The notes beneath the pieces were generated by a model that made no database searches, was not told the DNA's origin, and was given only the letters and a program-made list of their open reading frames with translations. This document shows, in pieces, positions 8,357 through 17,218 of a DNA stretch of 64,000 nucleotides; positions within the stretch are counted from its first letter, which is position 1; every line of letters starts with the position of its first letter. A program made the translations under genes and the position numbers. Origin of the DNA: Candidatus Melainabacteria bacterium (GTDB lineage: Bacteria; Cyanobacteriota; Vampirovibrionia; Obscuribacterales; Obscuribacteraceae); NCBI GenBank assembly GCA_003963305.1, contig RXJR01000004.1, positions 494,562 to 558,561 of the forward strand, written 5' to 3'.

Positions 8357-8931
8357 TGTCTTATCCAATTAAAAACTGCTGGACTGCTGTAATGGGCTAT
8401 CGAACCAAATTTAATTTGCACATCGCCTTTAAACTGAATGGTTTTCGCAGAAACATGGACTTTATGAGCTTCAGTCAATCACTAAACTCCTAGGCACCGT
8501 CGCCGATACCAGAACAAGAGACTGCTTTACGCATGCGCTCACTTAAGGCGCGGAGAATTGCATTTAAAGCTAACTTCCCGCAACTATTTCCAAGATTTCA
8601 AACTTTGATTTTTTTCCTCAACTAATTTGCTTCATAGTCGAATGATAGATATCTCAGACAAACTAGTCGATTGGTGGAAATACCTAGTGATTAGTAGATT
8701 TCCCATGGTAGGTACCCCATAAATGTCCAGAACCGGTTAAACCAATCCTGTATTGGCTTTATGAGGCAGAACAAAATTGGCCAGCGCCTTTACCCGCCTA
8801 TTTTTACCCGGATATAATTTGACATTACCAATATTACCCGGGTAAAATCACAAGTGCGGTGTTCCAATCTTCGAAAAGCAGTTACACGCCTTCACTGGCA
8901 CACACATCCAAAAACCTGTACTGAGGATGCT
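8357..8931. other. Divergent intergenic region with no gene
   Basis: The stretch of about 570 bp between the coiled-coil gene and the DUF2239 gene holds no credible ORF. It contains a 6-bp-armed inverted repeat GGAAAT...ATTTCC near 8676-8705, three TTACCCG copies (8790, 8804 and 8834) and the promoter described separately. Confidence 0.5.
8819..8848 (+). promoter_or_regulatory. Sigma70-like promoter overlapped by a TTACCCGGGTAA palindrome
   Basis: TTGACA (8819-8824) and TAAAAT (8843-8848) are separated by 18 bp. The perfect 12-bp palindrome TTACCCGGGTAA (8834-8845) covers the spacer end and the first bases of the -10. Two further TTTACCCG half-sites lie upstream at 8789-8796 and 8803-8810. 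This arrangement is what a repressor-controlled promoter of the DUF2239 gene would look like; the regulator is unknown. Confidence 0.6.
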
Positions 8932-9597
8932 ATGACCAACCAGTCTAATTTAAGATGCACTTCTTTCGCTGGCTTTCAAATGATCGCGACAGGAGACATC
9001 AACGATGTGCTGAATAAGACAAAGAGACGCCTGGACGAAGGAGAGCAGCAGCCGATACTTGTATTCGATGATGAAACAAGCGAAATAATAGAGATAGACT
9101 TCCGAGGATCAATTAAAGCGTTCGAGGAACGTCTAAAACTGGAAGCGGCAGATTCAGACACAATCAAAAGCATCGAACACAGAGTAGCAGAACCTGAATT
9201 AGCAGACGCAGCCACTCCTGAAAATACCGCAAAACCCGGTGATACCGAAAGCGGTGCGCGCGGAAGAGGACGTCCGAAATTAGGAGTTGTCGCAAGGGAA
9301 GTGACGTTGCTACCCAGGCACTGGGACTGGCTCAACGAACAACCTGGTGGCGCATCTGTTGCACTGCGTAAATTGGTTGAAGAAGCGAAACGCAAAAGCG
9401 TATATAAGGATCAGCTTCGCGCCAAACAGAACGCCACCTACAAGTTCATGTCGGCGATGGCAGGCAATTTGACCGGCTTCGAAGAAGCGACCAGAGCATT
9501 ATTTGCACAAGATGGAATTCGCTTCGAAAAACAGATTGAATCCTGGCCCGCTGATATACAAAAACATCTTCGAAAACTGGCTAATCAGAGTTCTTGA
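8932..9597 (+). CDS. DUF2239 family protein
   Basis: A 221-residue protein that matches the DUF2239 family along its length: FAGFQMIATGDINDV at the N-terminus, the ILVFDDETSEIIEIDFRGS block, a variable linker, the family hallmark GRPKLGVVAREVTLLPRHW followed by WLNEQPGGASVALRKLVEEA, and FMSAMAGNLTGFEEATRALF. The function of the family is not established. The RGRGRPK stretch resembles an AT-hook and, with the helical second half, hints at nucleic-acid binding. The start is ATG 8932 with GAGG just upstream; the longer frame from 8854 overlaps the promoter. A strong promoter with an operator-like palindrome precedes it. Confidence 0.9.
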   Translation: MTNQSNLRCTSFAGFQMIATGDINDVLNKTKRRLDEGEQQPILVFDDETSEIIEIDFRGSIKAFEERLKLEAADSDTIKSIEHRVAEPELADAATPENTAKPGDTESGARGRGRPKLGVVAREVTLLPRHWDWLNEQPGGASVALRKLVEEAKRKSVYKDQLRAKQNATYKFMSAMAGNLTGFEEATRALFAQDGIRFEKQIESWPADIQKHLRKLANQSS

Positions 9598-9769
9598 AAC
9601 CGGCATCAAATCGTATATTTCCCATGGACGAAGATGTCAGGCGGAGTTAAAGTGCAACCAATATATTGACTTTGTGCCCGCAAAGTCCTTCACGGAAGCC
9701 GTAAGTTTGCTGCGCGATTACTTATTCGCCAGCAAGGAATCTCGCGTCCTTCCCCAAGAGGAGAAACGT

Positions 9770-10015
9770 ATGTTCCTTCCAGTAATTGTTTTCGCCGTGA
9801 TTTTGACAATCCCTCTCATCATATCCTTCGTCCTGATTAGAATCTGTCATACAGATGAGATCTTGCCACAGTCTCGTGTTTCTGCTGCTTACTGGGGCAG
9901 ATATGCCGGTGCCACCGAACCAGCCGGACCAGGCAGCATCGCACTACACAATCCCACCATGGACTCCACTGCACCGACACAGCTTACAAAACACGCTGTT
10001 TCATGGCATCCCTGA
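9770..10015 (+). CDS. Small single-pass membrane protein
   Basis: An 81-residue protein starting at ATG 9770 with a good AGGAG site (AAGAGGAGAAACGT). Residues 1-27 form one transmembrane helix (VIVFAVILTIPLIISFVLI); the tail is polar and includes YWGRYAG. It resembles the next gene in layout and in the aromatic-W-G-x-Y-x-G motif, suggesting a tandem duplication. Function unknown. Confidence 0.6.
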   Translation: MFLPVIVFAVILTIPLIISFVLIRICHTDEILPQSRVSAAYWGRYAGATEPAGPGSIALHNPTMDSTAPTQLTKHAVSWHP

Positions 10016-10071
10016 AGCCAGATGGCTGCGGTGTTTTCAAATACTCCAAACTTGCTCAAAAGGAACAGCCA

Positions 10072-10353
10072 ATGATCATTTTAGTCTATCTTCTCCTCGG
10101 TATAGGCATCGTAGGCGCCACCATCACCCTGGTGAGTATTTTGCACAACTTAGATGTATCCGAAATGATGCCCGTCTACAGACCACGCAAAAAGAAAGTT
10201 GGACCTACATTTTGGGGTAATTACGATGGCAGCGGCAATGATGTCGCCAATATGCAGACAATTCGTTTGCCCAAAATCACCTTCAATCAAGAAGCTGTAG
10301 TCGGCAGCGAGATGTATTCAAAAGGTCACGCCGTTAAAAGCGCCAAACGATAA
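10072..10353 (+). CDS. Small single-pass membrane protein, relative of the preceding gene
   Basis: A 93-residue protein starting at ATG 10072, 8 nt after AAGGA. An N-terminal transmembrane helix (VYLLLGIGIVGATITLVSI) is followed by a basic patch (RPRKKK) and FWGNYDG, matching YWGRYAG in the preceding protein. The basic residues after the helix point to a cytoplasmic C-terminus. Probably cotranscribed with the gene at 9770. Function unknown. Confidence 0.6.
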   Translation: MIILVYLLLGIGIVGATITLVSILHNLDVSEMMPVYRPRKKKVGPTFWGNYDGSGNDVANMQTIRLPKITFNQEAVVGSEMYSKGHAVKSAKR

Positions 10354-10392
10354 TGAGGAATTAGCCGGACCCAGCGGGAGTGAAATGAAGTC

Positions 10393-11037
10393 CTAAACAG
10401 GGTGACAATCGACTACTGTGTCAAAGCCGACCTGGCGACCTGCTCCCCTGAGATCCTTTTGGGATTCGACAATGCTGAGAAAGTATCTGTGAACGCGCAG
10501 ATCATCTGTGATTTCCGGGTGAAAAGCAGTGACGAGAAGGTTCTTTTGTCTTGCCATGACAATTCCTTCCTCAACTTTGGCCAATACTTCCACTTCAGGA
10601 CCAACTGATACCATTATTGGTGCCCGAATAAATACAGCTGGAAACGGCTCCAGTCCAAGCGAATCTATTTTTATTGATGTCTCGAAACTATTGCGTTGAG
10701 GTCCAAAAGCGTTGCGACGAACTTTTATATCCATACAAGCCAGGCGTCCTTGCTGCGACCCTTCAATCTCTTTTGCAAGAAAAATAGAGCCCATGCAAGT
10801 TCCATACACCGGCAAGCCCTGACCCACCAGCTTTTTGATGGTATCAAAAATCGGGTCAGGGTTATCTCCAGTCAGTTTGGCAATTGCAGTCGATTCACCG
10901 CCCGGAATGATTAGTCCATCAATATCGGCAAGCTGCCGGGAGTTTCGTATGTCAATTGCTTGAGCACCACATTTCTCAATCGCAGCCATATGCTCAGCGA
11001 AAGATCCCTGCAATCCAAGCACACCAATTTTTGTCAT
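10393..11037 (-). CDS. pdxT: Pyridoxal 5'-phosphate synthase glutaminase subunit
   Basis: The glutaminase half of the DXP-independent PLP synthase releases ammonia from glutamine and channels it to PdxS. Visible features are GVLGLQGSFAEH at the start, IPGGEST, the nucleophile Cys in YGTCMGS, the FIRAP loop and the His-Glu pair in TAFHPE. Length (about 214 residues) is slightly above usual because of a short C-terminal extension. ATG 11037 is chosen because homologues begin MxKIGVLxLQG and GGAGGG precedes it. It lies about 90 bp downstream of pdxS, across a 10-bp-period repeat. Confidence 0.95.
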   Translation of the reverse strand: MTKIGVLGLQGSFAEHMAAIEKCGAQAIDIRNSRQLADIDGLIIPGGESTAIAKLTGDNPDPIFDTIKKLVGQGLPVYGTCMGSIFLAKEIEGSQQGRLACMDIKVRRNAFGPQRNSFETSIKIDSLGLEPFPAVFIRAPIMVSVGPEVEVLAKVEEGIVMARQKNLLVTAFHPEITDDLRVHRYFLSIVESQKDLRGAGRQVGFDTVVDCHPV

Positions 11038-11060
11038 AGACCCTCCGGCAGCTGCTTTCA

Positions 11061-11137
11061 CTACTCCGAACTGCGTCGAACTGCGTCTAACTGCTTCGAA
11101 CTAGTTCAAATTAATTCGAACCACTTCAAACTACCAA
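11061..11137. repeat. 10-bp-period direct repeat between pdxS and pdxT
   Basis: About seven consecutive 10-bp units of the form NNNNNTCGAA or NNNNNTCAAA (CTGCGTCGAA, CTGCGTCTAA, CTGCTTCGAA, CTAGTTCAAA and so on) run from just upstream of pdxT to the pdxS stop. The period equals about one helical turn. Confidence 0.7.
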
Positions 11138-12045
11138 CCACGAACTGCAAGTTGCTCGCTTTCGCTCAAGTTGCGCGCCGTGCGACCAACCATCGGTTCG
11201 CCCAGGTTGCGGCTTACTTCAGCCAGAATAGCGGGATCCTGATAGAAGGTCGTTGCCTTCACAATGGCGCGGGCACGCTTTCCAGGGTCGCCAGATTTGA
11301 AGATTCCGGAGCCCACAAAAACGCCATCAACACCTATTTGCATCATCAATGCAGCATCGGCTGGAGTGGCGATGCCTCCGGCGGCGAAGTTAACAACCGG
11401 TAGCTTGCCTTCTTCTGCAACTTTCAAAATCAGCTCGTAAGGTGCGCCGATGTTCTTTGCATATGTCATCAGTTCTTCCCGAGGCATCGTCGACAACAAA
11501 CGAATTTCGCCAAGAATCTTGCGAGCATGACGAACCGCTTCAACGACGTCACCTGTACCCGCTTCTCCTTTCGTGCGGATCATCGCTGCGCCTTCACCGA
11601 TGCGCCTGAGAGCTTCACCGAGATTGCGAGCGCCGCAAACAAACGGAATAGTGAATGAATTCTTGTCGATATGATATTCCTCATCCGCCGGCGTCAAAAC
11701 TTCGCTTTCATCGACGCAATCAACTCCCAGTGATTCAAGGATCTGAGCCTCGACGAAGTGTCCGATTCTCGCTTTTGCCATGACGGGAATACTTACGGCT
11801 TCGATGATTTTGCTCACCAATTCCGGGTCACTCATGCGGGCAACGCCACCATCAGCGCGGATGTCCGCAGGAACTCGCTCAAGAGCCATCACGGCGACGG
11901 CACCGGCATCTTCCGCGATTTTGGCCTGCTCGGCGTTGACGACGTCCATGATTACGCCACCCTTGAGCATCTGAGGCAACGCCTTCTTGACCAGTTCAGT
12001 ACCAGTCGCGATTTTTTTCCCGGCGTCTTTAGTTTCAATGACCAT
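11131..12045 (-). CDS. pdxS: Pyridoxal 5'-phosphate synthase lyase subunit
   Basis: A 304-residue (beta/alpha)8 synthase that builds PLP from ribose 5-phosphate, glyceraldehyde 3-phosphate and ammonia. Highly conserved stretches include [38 protein letters not shown], the lysine-bearing [15 protein letters not shown], and the second active-site lysine in [19 protein letters not shown]. The start ATG 12045 follows GGAGGAAATT. It follows the MocR-type regulator gene by 28 bp on the same strand and precedes pdxT. Confidence 0.98.
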   Translation of the reverse strand: MVIETKDAGKKIATGTELVKKALPQMLKGGVIMDVVNAEQAKIAEDAGAVAVMALERVPADIRADGGVARMSDPELVSKIIEAVSIPVMAKARIGHFVEAQILESLGVDCVDESEVLTPADEEYHIDKNSFTIPFVCGARNLGEALRRIGEGAAMIRTKGEAGTGDVVEAVRHARKILGEIRLLSTMPREELMTYAKNIGAPYELILKVAEEGKLPVVNFAAGGIATPADAALMMQIGVDGVFVGSGIFKSGDPGKRARAIVKATTFYQDPAILAEVSRNLGEPMVGRTARNLSESEQLAVRGW

Positions 12046-12073
12046 AATTTCCTCCAGTCAAGACATCAGTTTG

Positions 12074-13678
12074 TCAAATCAGTACGTTGTTGCGCACACG
12101 CGCTTTGCCGGAAATATCCGCCAAGTTCAAACGCGCAACCGATTCTAAATAGCTGCGCATAGCTCTTGCGAGCCGTTTTATACCCTCTACAATAATTGAC
12201 TCCTCTGTTTGAATAAAACAGAGTCGGAGATACTCCGAGTGACCGCCATTCAAAAAGAAGATGTCACCGGGAGAGAATGAAACACCCTCCATCTCAGCAA
12301 AATTCAGAAATTCACGCGCCGAAAGACCAGGCGCTAACTTTGCCCAAATAAACAAACCTCCAGCTGGACTGGACCAGGTCATTTTTGAACTCAATTCTGC
12401 GTCAGAAAAATATTCAGAGAAAGCCTTCAACATCGCATCTCTCCTGGCTCTGTACGACAAACGCACGTGTTCGAGATGCTTACTGTAAAGACCTTCTTCC
12501 AGATATTTGGCGAGAATGATTTGAGCGATTGAATTAGTCGAAAGATCTGATGTTCGCTTAGCGAGCAGCAATCTCGCTGTCACCTCAGGTGGTGCCACCA
12601 ACCACCCCAGTCGCAAGCCGGGGCACAGAGCCTTGGAAAAGGTGCCTTGATGGATCACGATATCCTTACCACCCGGAAGCGAACGCAACGGAGGTAGTAC
12701 CGCGTCGCCATAAACAAGGTCGCCCACGAAGTTGTCTTCGAGTATGGGCACTTGATACTTCCTTGCCAGATCAATCAATGCAATGCGCCGTGCCATTGAC
12801 ATTGTCGCACCGGTGGGATTCTGGTAGCTTGGCATCACATAAAGCAGCTTGGCTCTCTGCCTGGCAAGACTGGATTCGAGGAGATCCAAGCGAATGCCTT
12901 CATTATCTAAACTAATCGGCAGACAACGAGCCTGACGTGCACGGAAATTGCAAATTGCCCAAAAATAGCTCGGGTCCTCAAGAACGACCAGGTCGCCGGG
13001 ATCTACGAAAATGTTGGTGACTAAATCAATGCCCTGCTGAGAACCGCTGACAATCAAAAGCTCATCGTCACCACAGTCGATACCATGTTTGAGCAGATGT
13101 TTCTTCACTTCTGTTCGTAAATAATGACTGCCTTCGGCAGCGCTATATCCGAACATACGAGCTGCATCTGCGGACTGCAACAACTCATTGACGATGCGAT
13201 GAAACTGCTCGTTGGGGTAGAACTCCTCAGTTGGAATTCCACCGGCGAAAGAAATAATATCGGAGCGCTCTGGTGCTGCCGGCTGGCGCCCAATCAAATC
13301 GAGCGAAGCACGACTGGATTCAGAGAATTTTTCAGTCCAGTTCAAAACAGCAGGCCAGGCGCCATCGCTCACGGCAGGCATTTCTTCAGCACTCTTGAAA
13401 GCAAGACGACGTCGTTGCGCGAGCGGACGTACGAATGTGCCGCGCCCGACGTGGCTATCGATCAAGCCTGACTGGCTCAGTTCGAGATAGGCCCTCGAGA
13501 CCGTGGAGCGATCAATTTTCAAAAGAGCCGCCAGTTCTCTATTCGTCGGCAAGCGGCTATTGTCAGTTAATTCTCCGGACTGAATCGCTTTGCGAATACC
13601 GGAGGTTATTCTGGCGTACATGGGCTCGGTTCGATCCAGCCCATGCTCTTCCACATTCAGCAAATCCAGCCAATCCAT
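12074..13678 (-). CDS. MocR/GntR-family regulator with aminotransferase-like domain (PdxR-like)
   Basis: A protein of about 534 residues. Residues of about 15-85 form a GntR-type winged helix (RLPTNRELAALLKIDRSTVS). The rest is a fold-type I aminotransferase domain with the PLP lysine in HQGTFSKALCPGLRLGW and SYQNPTGATMS. In MocR-type regulators PLP serves as effector; PdxR members activate pdxST. Here the gene is not divergent but immediately upstream of pdxS on the same strand (28-bp gap), so it probably forms an operon with pdxST and could regulate itself. ATG 13678 is preferred; TTG 13696 would add six residues. The name PdxR rests on context. Confidence 0.88.
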   Translation of the reverse strand: MDWLDLLNVEEHGLDRTEPMYARITSGIRKAIQSGELTDNSRLPTNRELAALLKIDRSTVSRAYLELSQSGLIDSHVGRGTFVRPLAQRRRLAFKSAEEMPAVSDGAWPAVLNWTEKFSESSRASLDLIGRQPAAPERSDIISFAGGIPTEEFYPNEQFHRIVNELLQSADAARMFGYSAAEGSHYLRTEVKKHLLKHGIDCGDDELLIVSGSQQGIDLVTNIFVDPGDLVVLEDPSYFWAICNFRARQARCLPISLDNEGIRLDLLESSLARQRAKLLYVMPSYQNPTGATMSMARRIALIDLARKYQVPILEDNFVGDLVYGDAVLPPLRSLPGGKDIVIHQGTFSKALCPGLRLGWLVAPPEVTARLLLAKRTSDLSTNSIAQIILAKYLEEGLYSKHLEHVRLSYRARRDAMLKAFSEYFSDAELSSKMTWSSPAGGLFIWAKLAPGLSAREFLNFAEMEGVSFSPGDIFFLNGGHSEYLRLCFIQTEESIIVEGIKRLARAMRSYLESVARLNLADISGKARVRNNVLI

Positions 13679-13864
13679 AAATTCCGACTCATCCAATCTG
13701 GATTAAACCAGTCCCCGGCCGACCAACTAAAAGTCCAAGGAAACAAAGGACTCAGGTAAAGCCAACAAAAAACAGCATCAAGCAAAATTCAGCATATCCC
13801 AGATTGGCAGGGAAGACAATCCAGCCAATCATGATTGTATGGATACTGAAACGTGCCAGCGTAT

Positions 13865-13882
13865 TCAACCGTTATCGATTCA
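13865..13882. repeat. Dispersed palindrome, degenerate copy
   Basis: TCAACCGTTATCGATTCA matches the TCAACCG-N4-CGGTTGA element found elsewhere in the window, with mismatches in the right arm. It lies in the putative control region upstream of the MocR-type regulator gene. Confidence 0.4.
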
Positions 13883-13902
13883 GTATTTTTTGCTCAAATC
13901 GG

Positions 13903-13984
13903 TTGGATTGACGTCCAGTTGGATTGACGTCCAGTTGGGATCGAGGTCCAGCTTGGATCGAGGTCCGGCTGGATAGAGATCCCG
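13903..13984. promoter_or_regulatory. 16-17-bp direct repeats upstream of the pdxR-like/pdxS/pdxT operon
   Basis: Five head-to-tail units (TTGGATTGACGTCCAG at 13903 and 13919, then TTGGGATCGAGGTCCAG, CTTGGATCGAGGTCCGG and CTGGATAGAGATCCC) fill the gap after serS. Closer to the gene, CCAATCTGG (13693-13701) and its inverse CCAGATTGG (13799-13807) occur. MocR-type regulators are known to bind direct repeats, so an autoregulatory site is a reasonable inference. Confidence 0.5.
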
Positions 13985-13991
13985 TCCGAGC

Positions 13992-15287
13992 TTAGTGGCA
14001 AGCTCCAGCACACGGAGCGCCGTCAGTCCGTCTGAGCTCTTTCAGTCCACCCAGGTATGGGACAAGCACCTCAGGCACCCTGACGCTTCCGTCAGGCTGC
14101 TGGTAATTCTCTAATATCGCCGCCAGAGTTCTGCCGATCGCTAATCCAGAGCCGTTTATAGTGTGCAAGAAGCGAGCTTTTCCTTCATCAGCGGGTCTGT
14201 ACTTGAGATTCGCTCGCCGTGCCTGGAAATCGCCAAAGTTACTGCATGAGCTGATTTCACGATACTTGTTTTGACCGGGAAACCAGACTTCAAGATCGAA
14301 GCATTTTTTTGCAGAAAAACCAATGTCGCCGGCACACAAGATTACTCGCCGATATGGCAACTTGAGCGCCTCTAGAACGGCTTCCGCATCACGCGTCAAC
14401 TTTTCGTGCTCCGCTTCTGAGTCTTCAGGCAAGCAAAATTTGACCAGCTCGACCTTGTTGAACTGATGCTGCCGAATGTAGCCTCGCGTGTCCTTGCCCG
14501 CGCTACCAGCTTCTCGACGGAAATTAGGCGTGTAAGCACAGTGACTGATGGGCAGAGCAGAAGCATCTAAAACCTCATCACGATACAAATTAGTTACCGG
14601 CACCTCTGCAGTAGGCACCAGATATAGTTCGTCATCTGCACACTTATAGAAGTCCCCTTCGAACTTGGGCAACTGTCCGGTACCAATCATGCATTGACGA
14701 TTAACAAGTATCGGCGGAAAAACTTCGCTATAACCGCGGCTTGAGTGGAAGTCGAGCATGAAGTTCATCAAGGCACGCTCCATCTTCGCACCCATTTCCA
14801 TGAGCACAGTGAAACGTGACTCGGCAATTTTCACGCCGCGTTCAAAATCGAAAATGCGTAATGGAGGCCCTAATTCCCAATGCTCCTTGGGATCTTCGAT
14901 CTCCGGCTTTTCGCCCCACACATGCAGCTCGACATTGTGAGTTTCGTCAGGACCATCGGGAACGGAAGCATCTGGAACGTTCGGCAAAGCAAAGTGAAGC
15001 TCTTTCACCCGCGCATCCAACTCAGTGCGCAATGCGTTGGCTTCTTTGATGCGAACATTTACGTCCTTGGCCTCTACTTTCAGCTTTTCGCGCTCATCTG
15101 CCTGAGCCGCCTTAATCAGACCTTGCAGCTGGTTGCTACGTTGATTGAGCGCTTCCCACTCGCTCTGCGCCTTGCGCTGAGCGGCATCAACCTCAACTAA
15201 TTCTTTGATCGAGAAACCGCCATTGCGACGCCCCAGAGCCTTCTCAATTTCGTCTGCTTTTTCTCGAATTAGTCTTAGATCAATCAT
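13992..15287 (-). CDS. serS: Seryl-tRNA synthetase
   Basis: A 431-residue class II synthetase of normal length that charges tRNA-Ser. The N-terminal 110 residues form the tRNA-binding coiled-coil arm (MIDLRLIREKADEIEKALGRR start). Catalytic-core features are TGQLPKFEGDFYK, motif 2 (FRREAGSAGKDTRGYIRQHQF) and motif 3 (NGSGLAIGRTLAAILENYQ). The C-terminus carries a short Cys-containing tail (TDGAPCAGACH) beyond the usual end. It is upstream of the vitamin B6 block, separated by about 310 bp of repeats. Confidence 0.97.
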   Translation of the reverse strand: MIDLRLIREKADEIEKALGRRNGGFSIKELVEVDAAQRKAQSEWEALNQRSNQLQGLIKAAQADEREKLKVEAKDVNVRIKEANALRTELDARVKELHFALPNVPDASVPDGPDETHNVELHVWGEKPEIEDPKEHWELGPPLRIFDFERGVKIAESRFTVLMEMGAKMERALMNFMLDFHSSRGYSEVFPPILVNRQCMIGTGQLPKFEGDFYKCADDELYLVPTAEVPVTNLYRDEVLDASALPISHCAYTPNFRREAGSAGKDTRGYIRQHQFNKVELVKFCLPEDSEAEHEKLTRDAEAVLEALKLPYRRVILCAGDIGFSAKKCFDLEVWFPGQNKYREISSCSNFGDFQARRANLKYRPADEGKARFLHTINGSGLAIGRTLAAILENYQQPDGSVRVPEVLVPYLGGLKELRRTDGAPCAGACH

Positions 15288-15447
15288 GGCTTCACTTTGA
15301 ACTTTTTACAGGGATAACGCGTATTCACTTACAGGAAGGTCCATTCACCTACCTGCAAAGATGACAATTATATAGAAAGGACAGGTTTATGCAGCACAAA
15401 TCAGATCAAACATCCACACATTGTTGCATTCGGTGGAACCACTGAAG

Positions 15448-15969
15448 ATGCAAATGGAACTGCTCAACGACTCAATTGTCAAACGCCGTACGCTCTTGTG
15501 GCACATGGGCGAACGCTTCGCAGCGCAAACACTGCTTTCGCAGGGTTGGACCATCATCAACCAGAACTGGAAAGCAGGCAGATATGAAATCGACATCATT
15601 GCTCTTAGCCCCGAACAACTGCTTGTGTTTATAGAAGTCAAAACCAGAATCACATCTGTTCACCCCGGCGTGTCGATGTACGGCCTGGAATCAATTACAC
15701 ACGAGAAGAAACAAAGACTTGTAGCGGCAGCGAGTATTTACCTTCATCACAACGAACTTGTCGACAGGGGCGCTCGTCTAGATGTAATCGTTGTCAGCTA
15801 TCCACGAAAACAAAATCCCCAAAATCAAGACCCAAGAAATTCTCCTGAACGACCGCGCCGGAATCCGGTCGATAACCAGGCGGAAGTTCTAGAGGGACTC
15901 GACGAGGACGCACTCAGATCCAAATTGGACGCCCCGGTTGTGACTCATATCTACCAGGCTTTCTACTGA
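15448..15969 (+). CDS. YraN/UPF0102 family endonuclease-like protein
   Basis: About 173 residues. The UPF0102 pattern is clear: MGERFAAQTLLSQGWTIINQNW, then the PD-(D/E)xK-like core YEIDIIALSPEQLLVFIEVKTR, in which Asp and the Glu-x-Lys could bind metal. The following helix (ITHEKKQRLVAAASIYL) also fits. The C-terminal 45 residues are a polar, Pro/Asn-rich extension. Members are nuclease-like but the biological role is unsettled. The start could be TTG 15421, GTG 15433 or ATG 15448; I prefer ATG as homologues begin close to it. Confidence 0.8.
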   Translation: MQMELLNDSIVKRRTLLWHMGERFAAQTLLSQGWTIINQNWKAGRYEIDIIALSPEQLLVFIEVKTRITSVHPGVSMYGLESITHEKKQRLVAAASIYLHHNELVDRGARLDVIVVSYPRKQNPQNQDPRNSPERPRRNPVDNQAEVLEGLDEDALRSKLDAPVVTHIYQAFY

Positions 15970-16148
15970 CGAATGCACTCCTGCCTACCTAAACTAAAAC
16001 AACTCACATTCGTAATTTTCCCAGTGACAGTGCTATCTCTCTTTGCTACCTTCAATGTGAGCAGCCTTAGCCTTCACCTTAACCTAACGCCCAGAAAGCC
16101 GCTATAAACGGTCTAATTGCGCACCCACAATTTGCAGGACCCGTGCAC

Positions 16149-17033
16149 ATGTTTGCTTGGAAAGACAAAAGAGGAATTCAGGAAACCATATCCAAGTTAG
16201 TCTCGGCAGAAAACAACGGCCGGGGCTCTAACCGCCGGGCAATCAATCTTGTGCCACTACCTGCGGTGCGCGATGCTCACGAAATCGCCCAGTCACATCG
16301 CATCAAGTATCATCAACTGCTTGTTTCAATTGAGGCTAAACAGAGCACTTGCTGTATCCGCATCGTATCAGAAACCAGTAAATCGCGTGCCGCCATACTG
16401 GTTTTTCGAGGACGGGTACTGGGTTGCCTGTACGGAAGTAAAGTCGAAACCGAACAAGTCTTCGGGCAAGAAGCGCATCGGTTGTCGATGTCTGAACTCG
16501 CCAAACCGGGCAATATCATCGACACATATTTACTAAATGAGGAGCTTGTTCTAGCTGGTGGAGCTCTTTTTCACGGTCATCCGATCGAACACTCAGGCGG
16601 CACAGCAGAACAAATTTTCGAAACCGTGGTGCGTAATCTCATGCACAGCAATTCACCAGGTTGTGTAGTGATTAACTCCTCCACTAATGAAGCTCTGTGC
16701 ATGGTTTACATCTTTAAAGGACAAATAGCCGGCGTCTACTCATTTAGCGAAGGATGGGTGCAATCGACATATGAGACAGCGCTCGGATACGTGCTCAGCG
16801 ACAACGGAGTACAAGTCATGGCCAGCGCGTTAGCAGCTCGCAACATCAAAGAAGTGGAAGAGATGACCTTCAGCCTGACCGGGCTCGGTGATAGAGCCAG
16901 TCACGTCAGCTACACTACCTTCATACCTACTGACCACCTCGATGTCGAGGAGTTGCAGAAAGATTCGGGTCGACACAAGCCTTTGCGTAACAACTCAGGT
17001 TTGATTCGTAGCAAAACCACAATGCACTGCTAG
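16149..17033 (+). CDS. Hypothetical cytoplasmic protein
   Basis: About 294 residues, starting at ATG 16149 with AGGA 9 nt upstream. Two regions have alternating strands and a gly/phe pattern (AAILVFRGRVLGCLYGSK near residue 80 and CMVYIFKGQIAGVYSFSEGW near 185), suggesting an internal duplication of a small beta domain. This resembles the F-x-G-x-I-x-G pattern of DUF4388/PATAN-like modules seen with two-component systems, but I am not confident. No signal peptide or membrane segment. It stands alone between the YraN-like gene and lysA. Confidence 0.6.
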   Translation: MFAWKDKRGIQETISKLVSAENNGRGSNRRAINLVPLPAVRDAHEIAQSHRIKYHQLLVSIEAKQSTCCIRIVSETSKSRAAILVFRGRVLGCLYGSKVETEQVFGQEAHRLSMSELAKPGNIIDTYLLNEELVLAGGALFHGHPIEHSGGTAEQIFETVVRNLMHSNSPGCVVINSSTNEALCMVYIFKGQIAGVYSFSEGWVQSTYETALGYVLSDNGVQVMASALAARNIKEVEEMTFSLTGLGDRASHVSYTTFIPTDHLDVEELQKDSGRHKPLRNNSGLIRSKTTMHC

Positions 17034-17218
17034 CAGCAGCGCCAGTACCGCTTTGACAGTTTTTGCGATTTTCTGAGCTAGGCTCAGGGCGCGGTTTTTA
17101 GATGAATGTTGCGCCGTTTTGATCGTCGACTCGACTTACGTCCACGTCTGCGCGATAATAGAGACCTGCGCCGCCACAAATGCGCAGCTCAAGCTTGTCG
17201 ACGGAGGCACCTGCTCTC

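Noticed and set aside
17053-17084. Promoter TTGACA...TAGGCT upstream of lysA
   Set aside because: The spacer would be 20 bp and the -10 is poor, so support is too weak for a feature.
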